From positions 1-61,868 of the forward strand of contig JAGADF010000014.1 in the NCBI GenBank assembly GCA_017613735.1: a DNA stretch of 61,868 nucleotides, written 5' to 3'. The notes beneath the pieces were generated by a model. That model searched no databases, had not been told where the DNA came from, and saw only the letters and a list, made by a program, of their open reading frames with translations. Shown in pieces: positions 25,024-34,546 of this stretch. A program made the position numbers and the translations under genes. Source of the stretch: Clostridia bacterium (GTDB lineage: Bacteria > Bacillota > Clostridia > Oscillospirales > Acutalibacteraceae). The number at the start of each line of letters is the position of its first letter. The first letter of the stretch is position 1.

Positions 25024-25605
25024 ATGAAAAAGATTATTAGTATAGCACTTGTTGCTGTTCTTCTCGTTGCTTTTGCAGTTCCCGCTTTCGCAGCAGGCAT
25101 CAACGCAAACGAGCAGAAACTTCTTGACTATGCTGCAACAGCTTATGTTGTCGACGGTCAGGCAATCACAGTTACTGACGACATCATAGCTCAGGCTAAG
25201 AACGCTTTCAACAGCGATTCTATCGATGTAACTGACGCTCAGTACAAAGAGATCAAAGCTATCCTTGACGAAGGCCTTGCTTATGCAAAGAAGAACAATC
25301 TTACAAAGATTGCTGACCTTCAGAAGAACAGAGAAGCTACTGAGACTCTTCTTGAGTACGGCCGCAAGGCAGCTGCAGTTCTCGGTTGCACAGTAGCAAC
25401 TAAGGGCTACATCACAGACGCTGACCACGGTCTCGTTATCATCTATGATGCAAACGGCAATAAGATTGCTGAGTTCCATCCCAACCTTATCGCTAAGACA
25501 GGCGCTTCAACAACATCAATCGCTATCTGCACACTCGCTGCAGCAAGCGTACTTGCAGTTGCAGGCGTTAGCGTTAAGAAGTTCCGCAAGGTAGATGAGG
25601 ACTAA
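25024..25605 (+). CDS. Secreted sortase-substrate protein, function unknown
   Basis: This 193-residue protein has a cleavable signal peptide (residues 1-24, ending PAFAA), a helical middle and a small beta-rich domain. The tail has the sorting-signal layout: IAKTG, hydrophobic segment SIAICTLAAASVLAVAGV, then KKFRK. Its stop overlaps the start of the sortase gene by 11 bases, strongly suggesting that this is the dedicated substrate. Codons are as biased as in gap, so it is probably abundant. The mature function cannot be read from the sequence. Confidence 0.78.
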   Translation: MKKIISIALVAVLLVAFAVPAFAAGINANEQKLLDYAATAYVVDGQAITVTDDIIAQAKNAFNSDSIDVTDAQYKEIKAILDEGLAYAKKNNLTKIADLQKNREATETLLEYGRKAAAVLGCTVATKGYITDADHGLVIIYDANGNKIAEFHPNLIAKTGASTTSIAICTLAAASVLAVAGVSVKKFRKVDED

Positions 25606-26290
25606 TTCCGAATCAAATCGGAGCAGAAAAAACTATCGGGTGAGCTTTTGGGTTCTCCCGATAGCTTTTTTCATAATAGGATATTTACTGTTCTATTTTG
25701 CGCTGGCTCCGGTTATCGAACCTGCAAAATCAATTTACGGTCTGGCGTTCTCAAACGTCAATGCCGTCACCACTGACGATTTGCAGGGAAAAGATTTGTT
25801 CAGCGGGAAAACCGGCGTATATGACGGAATACTGAAAGCGAGCGAGCTTCATTTCCCCTATGTAGGCGATAAGTGGGGAACGCTCACTATTGAGGATATA
25901 GGCATTAACGATATGCCGCTCATATACGGCGATAATATGGAGCTTCTGCTTCAGGGCGCCTGTATGTCCGAGAGAAGCCGACTGCCCGGTTACGGCAGCG
26001 GAACTCTTGTCGCAGCGCATAACTACAACTATTTCCACGAGCTTCAGAATATCAAGGAGGGAGCCGAGGTAAGCGTTGAAACCTACTACGGCTCTTATAA
26101 ATACAGGGTGTACCGCACCGAGATAATCGACGTCTACGAATCAAAATCCTACTGGGACGAGGTTTACGGCGATAAAGAGATGTTTGTGCTTTACACCTGC
26201 TATCCGAATAACGCTCTTCGGTCGACTCATTACCGTTTCTTCGCGTTCTGCGAATTTCTTTCGGGACCGAAGATTGACGAATATTCATAA
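25595..26290 (+). CDS. Sortase-family transpeptidase
   Basis: This 231-residue protein is a type II membrane protein with a short cytosolic N-terminus and one helix (about residues 18-40), then an external sortase barrel. Active-site residues are visible: His in LVAAHNYNYF, Cys in FVLYTCYP and Arg in RSTHYRF. It should cleave LPXTG-like motifs and attach proteins to the cell wall. The preceding gene ends in a sorting signal and overlaps it, so that is the likely main substrate. The class cannot be fixed by eye. The start is ATG 25595, inside the substrate gene; an ATG-coupled start is expected. Confidence 0.85.
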   Translation: MRTNSESNRSRKNYRVSFWVLPIAFFIIGYLLFYFALAPVIEPAKSIYGLAFSNVNAVTTDDLQGKDLFSGKTGVYDGILKASELHFPYVGDKWGTLTIEDIGINDMPLIYGDNMELLLQGACMSERSRLPGYGSGTLVAAHNYNYFHELQNIKEGAEVSVETYYGSYKYRVYRTEIIDVYESKSYWDEVYGDKEMFVLYTCYPNNALRSTHYRFFAFCEFLSGPKIDEYS

Positions 26291-26302
26291 GGAGGCGGCG
26301 AA

Positions 26303-27151
26303 ATGAATAAAACTAAAAGAATCCGTTCCGTCGTCGCCGTTATGCTTTCCTTTTTACTGAGCGTATGTATTGTCGCTATGGCGGGCTCGCTCGTTTTAAG
26401 AAATACGGTTTTAAGCGGCTCGTATGCGAAGAAAACCGTTTCTTCCTGTGACCTTGGCGAAAAGAAATCGGAAGAGCTTAAAACCCAGCTTGTATCATAC
26501 GGCAACGCCTGTAATATAGGCGAGGATTTCTTTGACGAATTCTTTAAGAACACTCTGACGACCACGTTTATAGAAAACGACCTAAAGGCTTATTACAACG
26601 GAATTTTTTACGGCGGTAACGCAAAAGTGGACACCGCCCAGCTTGAAAGACTTTTAAAGGAAGCCCTTATAAAATACGCTGAGGAAAACGGTTATTCAGA
26701 CGAAGAAACTCTTGAAGAGGACGTTGAACTAATAGCGGGCGAAATGGGCGAAATCTACTCGGGAGTGCTCTCCCTTCCGGGCGCGTCAAAAATAAGCTCT
26801 GTTATTTTAAAAACAAGAGATTATATTGATATAGTGATGTATGTCTCGTCCTGCGCGGTAATGGTTGCGACTTTTATGCTAACCTTTATGTTTAAGCCTA
26901 AAACCTATTCGACAAGATACCTTATTTACGGCTGGTCGGGCGCGTGCCTTATGCTTCTCGCGGCGCCGCTGTACCTTCGGGTTACAAACCTTATAGGCAA
27001 GGTAAACATTGTCAGCAAGGCTTTGTATTCGTTTGTGGTTGCATTTGGCACCGGCGTACTCAACGCTTTTATTATAAGCGCGTGCGCGTGCGCGGCGGTA
27101 ACGGCGGTGTTATCGCTGATATATATCAGGCTTTCAAAAAAGGCCGAATAA
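26303..27151 (+). CDS. Four-helix membrane protein of the sortase locus, unknown
   Basis: This 282-residue protein has one N-terminal helix (about 9-32), an external helical domain of about 140 residues rich in Glu/Lys, and three more helices near 178-196, 210-225 and 243-275. It has an AAGGAGG site and sits 12 bases after the sortase, so it belongs to the same operon. I recognise no family. A role in presenting or folding the wall protein is possible but only inferred from position. Confidence 0.65.
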   Translation: MNKTKRIRSVVAVMLSFLLSVCIVAMAGSLVLRNTVLSGSYAKKTVSSCDLGEKKSEELKTQLVSYGNACNIGEDFFDEFFKNTLTTTFIENDLKAYYNGIFYGGNAKVDTAQLERLLKEALIKYAEENGYSDEETLEEDVELIAGEMGEIYSGVLSLPGASKISSVILKTRDYIDIVMYVSSCAVMVATFMLTFMFKPKTYSTRYLIYGWSGACLMLLAAPLYLRVTNLIGKVNIVSKALYSFVVAFGTGVLNAFIISACACAAVTAVLSLIYIRLSKKAE

Positions 27152-27163
27152 CAGAATAAAATA

Positions 27164-27197
27164 AAAGGTTGGTATCGTCGGATACCAACCTTTTTTT
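27164..27197. terminator. Bidirectional terminator
   Basis: AAAGGTTGGTATC and GATACCAACCTTT form a perfect 13-bp stem with a GTCG loop and T runs. It lies between the sortase operon and glgA. Confidence 0.9.
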
Positions 27198-27207
27198 GTT
27201 TAACCGC

Positions 27208-28632
27208 TTAATCCTTAAGCGTTTCGTTATAAAGACGGATGTATTCGTTAGCCGATTTACCCCAGCTGTTGTCGCATTCCATAGCGCGCTTAACAAGTAT
27301 CTTCCAGCCCTTTTTGTCCTCATAGCCTTTGAGGGCACGGCGGATGGTGTAGAGCATCTCATGAGCGTTGTAGTTGGCGAACGTAAAGCCGTTGCCTTCG
27401 CCGTTTTCGCTGTCCTGAATACTGTCGCGAAGACCGCCTGTTTCGCGGACAATCGGGACTGAGCCGTAACGAAGGGCAATCATCTGGGAAAGACCGCACG
27501 GCTCGCTCTTGGAGGGCATAAGGAACATATCGCTGCCCGCATAAATCTTTCTTGCAAGCGCGGGGTCAAAGCCGAGACGAAGCCCTACCTTGCCGGGATA
27601 CCTCGCGGCAAGTCCCTTGAAGTATTCCTCATACTCCCAGTCGCCCGAGCCGAGAATAACGAGCTGAACATTGTCATTTGCAAGAAGCTCATCCATAACG
27701 GCTTTGCAAAGGTCAAGTCCCTTATGGGAAACAAGACGGGTTACCATACCGATTACGGGAATGTCCTTGTTGACCTCAAGTCCTAAATCCTCCTGAAGTC
27801 CTTTCTTGTTTTTCGCCTTGTTGGTCGGCTTCGCGGCGGAGAATTTCGCATAAATCTTTTCGTCTGTTTCGGGGTTGTAGTTGTCAACGTCAATGCCGTT
27901 GAGAATGCCCGAAAGCTTCCATTCGCGCTGCTTGAGAATTGTATCAAGACCGTGGGAGTACCACGGGTCAAGAATCTCCTTCGCATAAGACGGGCTTACC
28001 GTGCAAACTCTGTTCGCCGTTTCAATGGCGCCCTTCATAAAGTTTACGGTGCCGTCATATTCAATAAGCGAAGTGTACTGCGGCTCAAGACCTACAACCT
28101 CGTTGATAAGGTCCATTCCGTAAATGCCCTGATACTGAATGTTGTGAATTGAGAAAACGGTTTTAATGTTTTCGTATCCCTCGCGGGTAGCGTACATCGT
28201 GCTGTAATAAAGGGGAGTCAGAGCCGACTGCCAGTCGTTACAGTGAATAATGTCGGGTTTGAAATCGATATAGGGTATCATTTCAAGCACCGCGCGCGAG
28301 AAGAAGGCGAACCTTTCCGCGTCGTCGTAATAGCCGTAAAGACCGTCACGCTTGAAATAGTACTGGTTATCGATAAAGTAGTAAATAACGCCGTTGTGCT
28401 TGGCTTCGAATACGCCGCAGTACTGTCTGCGCCATGCGACGGGAACCGTGAAGGAGGCTATAAAGGTCATGGAGTCCTTTAATTCCTGACTGATTCCGTC
28501 ATACATAGGCATTACTACGCGGCAACCGATAAGTCTTTTGCGAAGAGCCGCGGGAAGAGAACCCGCAACGTCGCCCAAACCGCCCGAAGCCATATAGGGA
28601 AGAGCCTCGCTGGAAACGTATAATACTTTCAT
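27208..28632 (-). CDS. glgA: Glycogen synthase
   Basis: This 474-residue GT5 enzyme transfers glucose from ADP-glucose to glycogen. The N-terminal KVLYVSSEALPYMASGGLGD carries the ADP-glucose binding loop (K-x-G-G-L variant, here SGGLGDV). The C-terminal GT-B half has the usual SKSEPCGLSQMIALRYGSVP acceptor/donor motif and ETGGLRDS. It is the last gene of glgB-glgC-glgD-glgA. Its ribosome binding site AAAGGAG overlaps the stop that glgD would have in its uncorrected full-length frame. Confidence 0.95.
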   Translation of the reverse strand: MKVLYVSSEALPYMASGGLGDVAGSLPAALRKRLIGCRVVMPMYDGISQELKDSMTFIASFTVPVAWRRQYCGVFEAKHNGVIYYFIDNQYYFKRDGLYGYYDDAERFAFFSRAVLEMIPYIDFKPDIIHCNDWQSALTPLYYSTMYATREGYENIKTVFSIHNIQYQGIYGMDLINEVVGLEPQYTSLIEYDGTVNFMKGAIETANRVCTVSPSYAKEILDPWYSHGLDTILKQREWKLSGILNGIDVDNYNPETDEKIYAKFSAAKPTNKAKNKKGLQEDLGLEVNKDIPVIGMVTRLVSHKGLDLCKAVMDELLANDNVQLVILGSGDWEYEEYFKGLAARYPGKVGLRLGFDPALARKIYAGSDMFLMPSKSEPCGLSQMIALRYGSVPIVRETGGLRDSIQDSENGEGNGFTFANYNAHEMLYTIRRALKGYEDKKGWKILVKRAMECDNSWGKSANEYIRLYNETLKD

Positions 28633-28644
28633 AATAATACTCCT

Positions 28645-29756
28645 TTAGATTATAATTCCCTTGCCTACATAAACGGGATAGCTCGCGTCGCCGGAAATGT
28701 GCTTGTGAGGAGTAATGGCGACCTTTTTATCAAGTACTACGCAGTTAAGGAACTGCCCGTGCCGACAAAAGAATCCTGCATAATAATAGAATTCTTTACT
28801 ACCGCGCCCTTTTCAACCCTGACGCCTCTGAAGAGGATTGAGTTTTCGACCTCGCCGTCGATTATGCATCCGCTTGAAACAAGCGAGCCTTTGACGGATG
28901 AGCCGAGACCGTAAATGGCGGGCATATCGTCACGTACCTTTGTGTAAATCGGTCTTTCCTTATCGAAAAGCTCGTTGCGGTTTTTGATGCTGAGAAGCTC
29001 CATACTGACAGAATAGTAACTGAGCATAGAGTCAATCATTCTTACAAAGCCCTTTGCCTCGAAGCCGCAGATTTTAAGACGCGATACGTTGCCCTTAATC
29101 AAATCTCTTTCAAGAGAATCGTAGTTCTGGCTTATTGCGTCGTTGATGAGCCTTTCAAGAAGCTGCTTTGACATAAAGATTATGTTTGCCGAATAATTTA
29201 CCTTCTCGTCCTTCGGGGGATTGAAGGTGATGTCCTTTACCGTATTGCCGTCCATACTGAAAACCATAAGATTTTCGAGAGAGGGCGCAATACCGTTCTG
29301 GTAAACAATAGTGATATCGGCGTTGTTAGCCTTGTGGAATTCGGTGATTTCATCAATGTCCATATTCCACACGACGTTACAGTCCGAAAGAAGAACGTAA
29401 TCCTCGTTGGACTGTGAAATGAAAGAGCTTATGCCCTTTATTGACTGAAGCTTGTTGCCTGACGTCGTTCTTCCGAAAAGCGAGAACGGCGGAAGGATAT
29501 ACATACCCTCGGTCTTTCTCGAAAGGTCCCAGGGTTTGCCCGTTCCGAGATGGTCCATAAGCGACTGATAATTGCTCTTGGTTATAACGCCGACCTTTGT
29601 TATGCCGGAGTTTACCATTGTAGAAAGGGCGAAGTCGATAAGACGGTATCTTCCTGCAAAGGGAACGGAGCCCATTGTGCGAAGTCCCGTCATTTCGCTG
29701 AGAACTTCGTCATACGCGTTGGAATAGATTATTCCGAGAGTGTTTTTGCCTGACAT
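28645..29756 (-). pseudogene. glgD: GlgD (glucose-1-phosphate adenylyltransferase-like subunit) with 3' frameshift
   Basis: The open frame (28737-29756, 339 codons) gives a GlgD-type subunit: pyrophosphorylase fold with RYRLIDFALSTMVNSGI but without the catalytic GGxGxRL loop, as normal for GlgD, plus left-handed beta-helix repeats. It stops at TAG (28737) after GTGSSLTA. One base out of phase, the DNA continues as NCVVLDKKVAITPHKHI and on to YPVYVGKGIII with a stop at 28645, exactly the expected GlgD C-terminus. A single-base deletion or read error lies near 28746-28760. Loss of the last ~35 residues might still leave partial function, because GlgD is a modulator of GlgC. The start abuts the glgC stop (TAAATG). 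Confidence 0.85.
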
Positions 29757-30971
29757 TTACTCCGCCTCCTTTACGTCTTCGCTTATCATCGCTTTCGGTT
29801 CAACCGAAGCGCCTTTGCCTATTGTTCTGCTTTCGCCGACAACCGCGACGCCCCAGTTTTCGAGGTCGTCCATTTCCTCGGGACGTTTGCCGACTACCGC
29901 ATTTTCTTCGATAACGGCGTTTTCGCCTATAATTGCGTACTGAACTGTCGCGCCCGCCTTGATTACGGTTCCGGGCATAACAATCGAGTCGCGTACAACC
30001 GCGCCTTCTTCAACAGTAACGTTTGCGAAAATGACCGAGAAATCAATCTCGCCGTCGATTGTCGAGCCGTCGGCTATCATTGAATTCTGAACCTTCGCCT
30101 TTGACGAAACAAAGTGCGGGGGAGCGACGGGATTGCGTGAATAAATCTTCCAGCTCGAGTCGCTCAGGTCAAGGTCAACCTTCGGGTTGAGAAGGTCAAG
30201 GTTTGCTTCCCAGAGGCTGTCGATTGTTCCTACGTCCTTCCAGTAGCCGTCGAACTTATACGCGAAAAGTCTTTCGCCCGCTTCGTGCATCGCGGGAATT
30301 ACGTCGTGACCAAAGTCGTTCGACGAATCCGGATTGGCCTCGTCGTCAAGAAGATACTGACGAAGCTTCTTCCACGTGAAGATATAAACGCCCATTGAAG
30401 CCTTATTTGACTTCGGATTTTTCGGCTTTTCCTCAAACGCGGTGATTTTGCCGTCGTCATCAACAAACATAAGACCGAATCTCGACGCCTCTTCCCACGG
30501 GACTTCGAGCATCGCTATTGTGCATGCCGCGTCCTTTTCCTTATGGTAGTCAAGCATTTTCGAGTAATCCATCTTGTAAATATGGTCACCCGAAAGAACC
30601 GCAACATACTCGGGATTATATCTGTCGATAAAATTGATGTTCTGATAAATTGCGTTTGCCGTGCCCTTGTACCATTCGCTGCCCTGAATCTGCTGATAGG
30701 GCGAGAGAACGTGAACGCCGCCGTTCTGACGGTCAAGGTCCCAGGGTTGGCCGTTGCCGATATAATCGTTTAATTCAAGCGGCTGATACTGGGTGAGAAC
30801 GCCTACCGTGTAAATACCCGAATTCACACAGTTTGACAGCGGGAAGTCGATAATTCTGTACTTGCCGCCGTAGGGTACCGCAGGCTTGGCGATTTTCTTA
30901 GTCAGTATGCCTAAACGGCTGCCCTGACCGCCTGCAAGAAGCATGGCAATACATTCTGTTTTACGTGCCAT
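29757..30971 (-). CDS. glgC: Glucose-1-phosphate adenylyltransferase, catalytic subunit
   Basis: This 404-residue enzyme makes ADP-glucose, the committed step of glycogen synthesis. Visible are the nucleotide loop [10 protein letters not shown], the [15 protein letters not shown] motif, the sugar-phosphate site [12 protein letters not shown] and a C-terminal beta-helix with hexapeptide repeats. It probably forms mixed oligomers with GlgD. It is the second gene of the glycogen operon, about 40 bases after glgB. Confidence 0.96.
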   Translation of the reverse strand: MARKTECIAMLLAGGQGSRLGILTKKIAKPAVPYGGKYRIIDFPLSNCVNSGIYTVGVLTQYQPLELNDYIGNGQPWDLDRQNGGVHVLSPYQQIQGSEWYKGTANAIYQNINFIDRYNPEYVAVLSGDHIYKMDYSKMLDYHKEKDAACTIAMLEVPWEEASRFGLMFVDDDGKITAFEEKPKNPKSNKASMGVYIFTWKKLRQYLLDDEANPDSSNDFGHDVIPAMHEAGERLFAYKFDGYWKDVGTIDSLWEANLDLLNPKVDLDLSDSSWKIYSRNPVAPPHFVSSKAKVQNSMIADGSTIDGEIDFSVIFANVTVEEGAVVRDSIVMPGTVIKAGATVQYAIIGENAVIEENAVVGKRPEEMDDLENWGVAVVGESRTIGKGASVEPKAMISEDVKEAE

Positions 30972-31010
30972 AGAATTCCTCCTGTATATTTAGTATAATG
31001 ATTTATTATT

Positions 31011-32900
31011 TTATCTCGTTTTCTTGAGATATATGGTTGACATCGGGGGTAAATCCAGCGAAATGCTGTTCTCAAGCCCGTGCATGGGAACCGACGAGGT
31101 TTTAATTTTATCGGTATTTCCCTTGCCTTCGCCGCCGAACTGTTTGTCGTCGGAATTGAAAACGACCTTGTAATTGCCCTTTGAGGGAACGCCTATGCAG
31201 TAGCCGTTTCTCTCGATATTGGTGAAGTTGCAGACCGCGATAACTTCCTTGCCCTTTTCGTCGATTCGTCTGAACGCGATAACGGAATTGTCCGTGTCGT
31301 CGCTCGAAATCCAGGAAAAGCCTTCCCACGAATAATCTATTTCCCAGAATGAAGGATTATGTTTGTAGAATTCGTTCAGCTGCTTAACATATTCCTTTAA
31401 CTGACGGTGCTTTTCATAGTCGAGCAGAAGCCAGTCGAGTCCCTTTTCGTAATTCCACTCAATAAACTGACCGAATTCGCTTCCCATAAACAAAAGCTTC
31501 TTGCCGGGATGAGCGTACATATAACCGAGAAACGCCCGTACTCCCGCAAATTTTTCTTCGTAAGTTCCGGGCATTTTTTCTATAAGCGATTTCTTGCCGT
31601 GAACGACCTCGTCATGAGAAATCGGAAGAACAAAATTCTCGGAAAAAGCGTAGAAGAAAGAGAAGGTAATGCAGTCGTGATTGTATTTTCTGAAATACCC
31701 GTCAAGCGAAAAATAGCGAAGGATGTCGTTCATCCAGCCCATATTCCACTTGAAATTGAAACCGAGTCCGCCCATAAACACGGGTTTCGAAACCATCGGC
31801 CACGCCGTGCTTTCCTCGGCTACCATCATAACGTCGGGGTAATCGCGGAAAATATTTTCATTGAGCTTTCTTAAAAATGCAACCGCCTCAAGGTTTTCGT
31901 TGGAGCCGTTCTGGTTCGGAATCCATTCGCCGTCCTTGCGGTCGTAGTCGAGATAGAGCATTGAAGCTACCGCGTCGACGCGAAGCCCGTCGATATGGAA
32001 TTTATCGAGCCAGTAAACCGCGCTCGACATAAGGAAGGACTGAACCTCGTTTCTTCCGAAATCGAAAACTCTTGTGCCCCACTGTTTATGCTCGCCCTTT
32101 CTGACGTCCGCGTATTCGTAGCAGGCTCTGCCGTCAAATTCGTAAAGACCGTTAGCGTCCTTGGGGAAATGAGCAGGCACCCAGTCAAGAATAACGCCTA
32201 TGCCGTTCTGGTGGAACTTGTCGATAAGATACATTAAATCCTTCGGCTCGCCGTAGCGCGAGGTCGGGGCGAAATAGCCCGTTACCTGATAACCCCAGCT
32301 GCCGTCAAACGGATATTCGGACAGCGGCATAAACTCGACGTGAGTGTAGCCCATATCCTTGACATAGGGGACAAGCTCGTCCGCAAGAGCCCTGTATGAC
32401 AGGAAATTGCCGTCGTCATACTGCTTCCAGCTGCCCGCGTGTAATTCGTAAATGCTTACGGGCGAGGAATAAATCCTCTTTGAGGCTCTGTCCTTAAGCC
32501 ATTTATCGTCGTGCCAGACGTAACCTTCAAGCTCGTAAAACTTGCTTGCGGTGCCCGGCCTTGTTTCGGTATGAAAGCCGTACGGGTCGCTTTTCATATT
32601 AAGCTTTTCGTCGGGAGTGCGAATGGCGTATTTATAGGTGTCAAAATTCTTTATGCCCTTGACCTCGGCTTCCCAGATGCCCGCCTCGGTCGCTTTGAAC
32701 ATTGTGTTGGCGGACGAGTCCCAGGAATTGAAGTCGCCGACAACGCTTACGCACTCGGCATTAGGCGCCCAGACTCTGAAAACAACTCTTTCGCTGTCGA
32801 TTCTGTGCGCGCCGAGAAATTCGTATGATTTGATGTTGTTACCCTGGTGGAAAAGATATGCAGGGACCTCAAGAACATTTTTTTGCTCTTTTGCCGCCAT
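31011..32900 (-). CDS. glgB: 1,4-alpha-glucan branching enzyme
   Basis: This 629-residue GH13 enzyme introduces alpha-1,6 branches. It has an N-terminal CBM48 domain (about residues 25-110, [19 protein letters not shown]). The catalytic barrel has the nucleophile Asp in [11 protein letters not shown], the acid Glu in [11 protein letters not shown] and the transition-state His-Asp in [13 protein letters not shown]-terminal beta domain ends the protein. It is first in the operon, with ribosome binding site GAGGTG and a 17-bp-spaced promoter upstream. Confidence 0.96.
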   Translation of the reverse strand: MAAKEQKNVLEVPAYLFHQGNNIKSYEFLGAHRIDSERVVFRVWAPNAECVSVVGDFNSWDSSANTMFKATEAGIWEAEVKGIKNFDTYKYAIRTPDEKLNMKSDPYGFHTETRPGTASKFYELEGYVWHDDKWLKDRASKRIYSSPVSIYELHAGSWKQYDDGNFLSYRALADELVPYVKDMGYTHVEFMPLSEYPFDGSWGYQVTGYFAPTSRYGEPKDLMYLIDKFHQNGIGVILDWVPAHFPKDANGLYEFDGRACYEYADVRKGEHKQWGTRVFDFGRNEVQSFLMSSAVYWLDKFHIDGLRVDAVASMLYLDYDRKDGEWIPNQNGSNENLEAVAFLRKLNENIFRDYPDVMMVAEESTAWPMVSKPVFMGGLGFNFKWNMGWMNDILRYFSLDGYFRKYNHDCITFSFFYAFSENFVLPISHDEVVHGKKSLIEKMPGTYEEKFAGVRAFLGYMYAHPGKKLLFMGSEFGQFIEWNYEKGLDWLLLDYEKHRQLKEYVKQLNEFYKHNPSFWEIDYSWEGFSWISSDDTDNSVIAFRRIDEKGKEVIAVCNFTNIERNGYCIGVPSKGNYKVVFNSDDKQFGGEGKGNTDKIKTSSVPMHGLENSISLDLPPMSTIYLKKTR

Positions 32901-32940
32901 AAAAACACCTCACAAATCTGAAGATACTTATATACCATAT

Positions 32941-32969
32941 TATTTTAACAAAACGAACCTGCGTTTTCA
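32941..32969 (-). promoter_or_regulatory. Promoter of the glycogen operon
   Basis: On the minus strand TTGAAA (32964-32969) and TAAAAT (32941-32946) are separated by 17 bp. Confidence 0.7.
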
Positions 32970-33055
32970 AGTGTTTTTTGGTTATTTAGTTAAAAAACAT
33001 TCACAAATTTATTACAGCCGTTTGTGCACTTTGTTACAAAAAATCGTCAAAATGC

Positions 33056-33088
33056 AAAAGAAAAAGCTCTTCGTCTTATACGAAGAGC
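33056..33088 (-). terminator. Terminator of the DUF2975-Xre operon
   Basis: GCTCTTCGT and ACGAAGAGC (33066-33088) form a 9-bp stem, followed on the minus strand by TTTTTCTTTT. Confidence 0.75.
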
Positions 33089-33161
33089 CATTTCTTTGCC
33101 CTTAAGGGCGCCGGAGAGATTTTTATGAGAGATTTCAGAATGAAATTAAAATTCAGTTCAA

Positions 33162-33270
33162 CTTGTGCTGACTGCATAGGGCGGCTTCAACCCGGCTTCT
33201 ATGCAATTCTGCTGCTTTGGGGAAACTGCAAAATAAACTGCCTTGTCAAAAACCGTGCAGTCAGCACAAG
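33162..33270. repeat. Long inverted repeat enclosing a folded 79-bp stretch
   Basis: CTTGTGCTGACTGCA (33162-33176) is the exact reverse complement of 33256-33270. Inside, TGCATAG (33173-33179) can instead pair with CTATGCA (33199-33205), sharing TGCA with the outer stem, so two exclusive folds exist. It lies in the 3' region of the xre gene on the minus strand, before that operon's terminator. It could be a structured RNA tail, an attenuator or a decayed mobile repeat. Confidence 0.55.
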
Positions 33271-33283
33271 AGCATTTGGGGAC

Positions 33284-33505
33284 TTATTCGTTTTCTTCAT
33301 CCTCATCCTTAACATATTCAAGGATGTCGGATACCTCACAGTCAAGTGCTTCGCAGATGGCTTCAAGAGTCGAGAAGCGGATTGCCTTAGCCTTGCCTGT
33401 TTTTAATATTGAAAGATTCGGCAGTGTTATGCCGACTTTTTCGCTCAGCTGTGTGGAAGTCATTTTCCTTTTGGCGAGCATTACGTCTATATTAACTCTA
33501 ATCAT
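33284..33505 (-). CDS. Small Cro/CI (Xre) family regulator
   Basis: This 73-residue protein is almost entirely a helix-turn-helix domain (TSTQLSEKVGITLPNLSIL) with an acidic tail (DEDEENE). It is the YozG-like type that regularly accompanies DUF2975 membrane proteins, here 11 bases upstream in the same direction. The pair is thought to act as a membrane-linked regulatory unit, but the target and signal are unknown. Confidence 0.88.
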   Translation of the reverse strand: MIRVNIDVMLAKRKMTSTQLSEKVGITLPNLSILKTGKAKAIRFSTLEAICEALDCEVSDILEYVKDEDEENE

Positions 33506-33516
33506 ATCTTACCCAC

Positions 33517-34017
33517 TCAAATTGTCATTGAATTTTCTTCCTGCAACTCGTTAGCGCGTTTAAGCATTTCAATAAGCACCGAGCAGGCGAGACAGAGGAT
33601 CAACGCCGTAAACGAGATAAGCGCCGTCGCGACGACAGCCGTCAGCGCGGGAACGCCTTTATTGGCTGTAAATAAATAAATGAAAACCGACGCAACGAGA
33701 TAAAGCGCAAATTCAATTCCGGCGCAGTTGCGCGCAACCTTGAAATTATAAATGTTAGATTTTGAAAAAGGCTTGTTTTCAATAACCTTTTTGCAAATCC
33801 TTACGCCCTGGAAAACCGCTATGTAGAAGAGCACCGACGTAACGTAAACGAAAATGAGAAACGCGGTTCGTATGTTGGAAAAGCTCTGTACCCTGTAAGC
33901 GTATTTAATTGAAAGAGGGTAAAGCATAAAAGCTTCGAAAAGGAAAACCGCAGCGGATACTATTATTAAAAGCACCCTGAGAGTTTTAACGCTTTTGTTG
34001 TTCATAATTTCAATCAT
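33517..34017 (-). CDS. DUF2975-family membrane protein
   Basis: This is a protein of about 166 residues with four transmembrane helices (approximately 12-35, 48-70, 98-115 and 122-150) and the family-typical GVRICKKVIENKPFS between helices two and three. Two in-frame ATGs compete (34017 and 34005) and neither spacing is ideal. It is the first gene of a two-gene operon with the Xre regulator. Its function is unknown. Confidence 0.78.
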   Translation of the reverse strand: MIEIMNNKSVKTLRVLLIIVSAAVFLFEAFMLYPLSIKYAYRVQSFSNIRTAFLIFVYVTSVLFYIAVFQGVRICKKVIENKPFSKSNIYNFKVARNCAGIEFALYLVASVFIYLFTANKGVPALTAVVATALISFTALILCLACSVLIEMLKRANELQEENSMTI

Positions 34018-34224
34018 GCCCTTTTATCTGATTTTCTTTTTCCGCCTAAAATATAACACAGTTTTTATCGTTTGTCAATAAACGTTTAACGAAAATAGTT
34101 ATATTTACAGCGGTTTTCGGGACTTTCTGCGAAAAGAAGAAATAATGTATATTTGCAAAAAAACGGGGATTTTTATACATTTTTTTGCAAAAATCACTTT
34201 AGTATGCGAAAAAACCAGAAAATG

Positions 34225-34355
34225 GCAGGTAAAGTAAAATGCCTTTACAGTGGGCAAAACCCTGTTCAAAAAGTAAAAAACTTTGACCGAAATCCCGGTT
34301 TTTGACATTTTTCGGTGTTCAAAACCAAAAAGTTAGAAACATTTTGAACAGAGTT
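34225..34355. repeat. Nested inverted repeats in a 530-bp non-coding region
   Basis: CTGTTCAAAA (34262-34271) pairs with TTTTGAACAG (34342-34351). Inside, CCGAAA (34288) pairs with TTTCGG (34310). Just upstream, GTAAAG and CTTTAC make a small hairpin (34229-34248). The rest of 34018-34499 is A+T-rich with no gene I can support. The region separates divergent genes and may hold their promoters or a small RNA. Confidence 0.45.
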
Positions 34356-34499
34356 TTAAACATAGGGGTATGTATATACATTTTTACACGTTTTATACAA
34401 TTTTTATAAAGAATACTGAGAAAATAAAATATTTTTTCGGTCGAATAAAAGCCTTTTAATATTTCTACTTTAATTCGACAGGGTAAAGGCAAAATCTCG

Positions 34500-34528
34500 T
34501 TGACCTTGTTTTTCGCCGTTGGTATAAT
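34500..34528 (+). promoter_or_regulatory. Promoter of the membrane-tethered Xre gene
   Basis: TTGACC (34500-34505) and TATAAT (34523-34528) are spaced by 17 bp, only six bases before the ribosome binding site CGGAGGCG, so the leader is very short. Confidence 0.85.
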
Positions 34529-34546
34529 ATAATCGGAGGCGATACT

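Noticed and set aside
34105-34308. 67-codon frame in the 530-bp non-coding region
   Set aside because: A+T-rich, overlaps the inverted repeats, no ribosome binding site.
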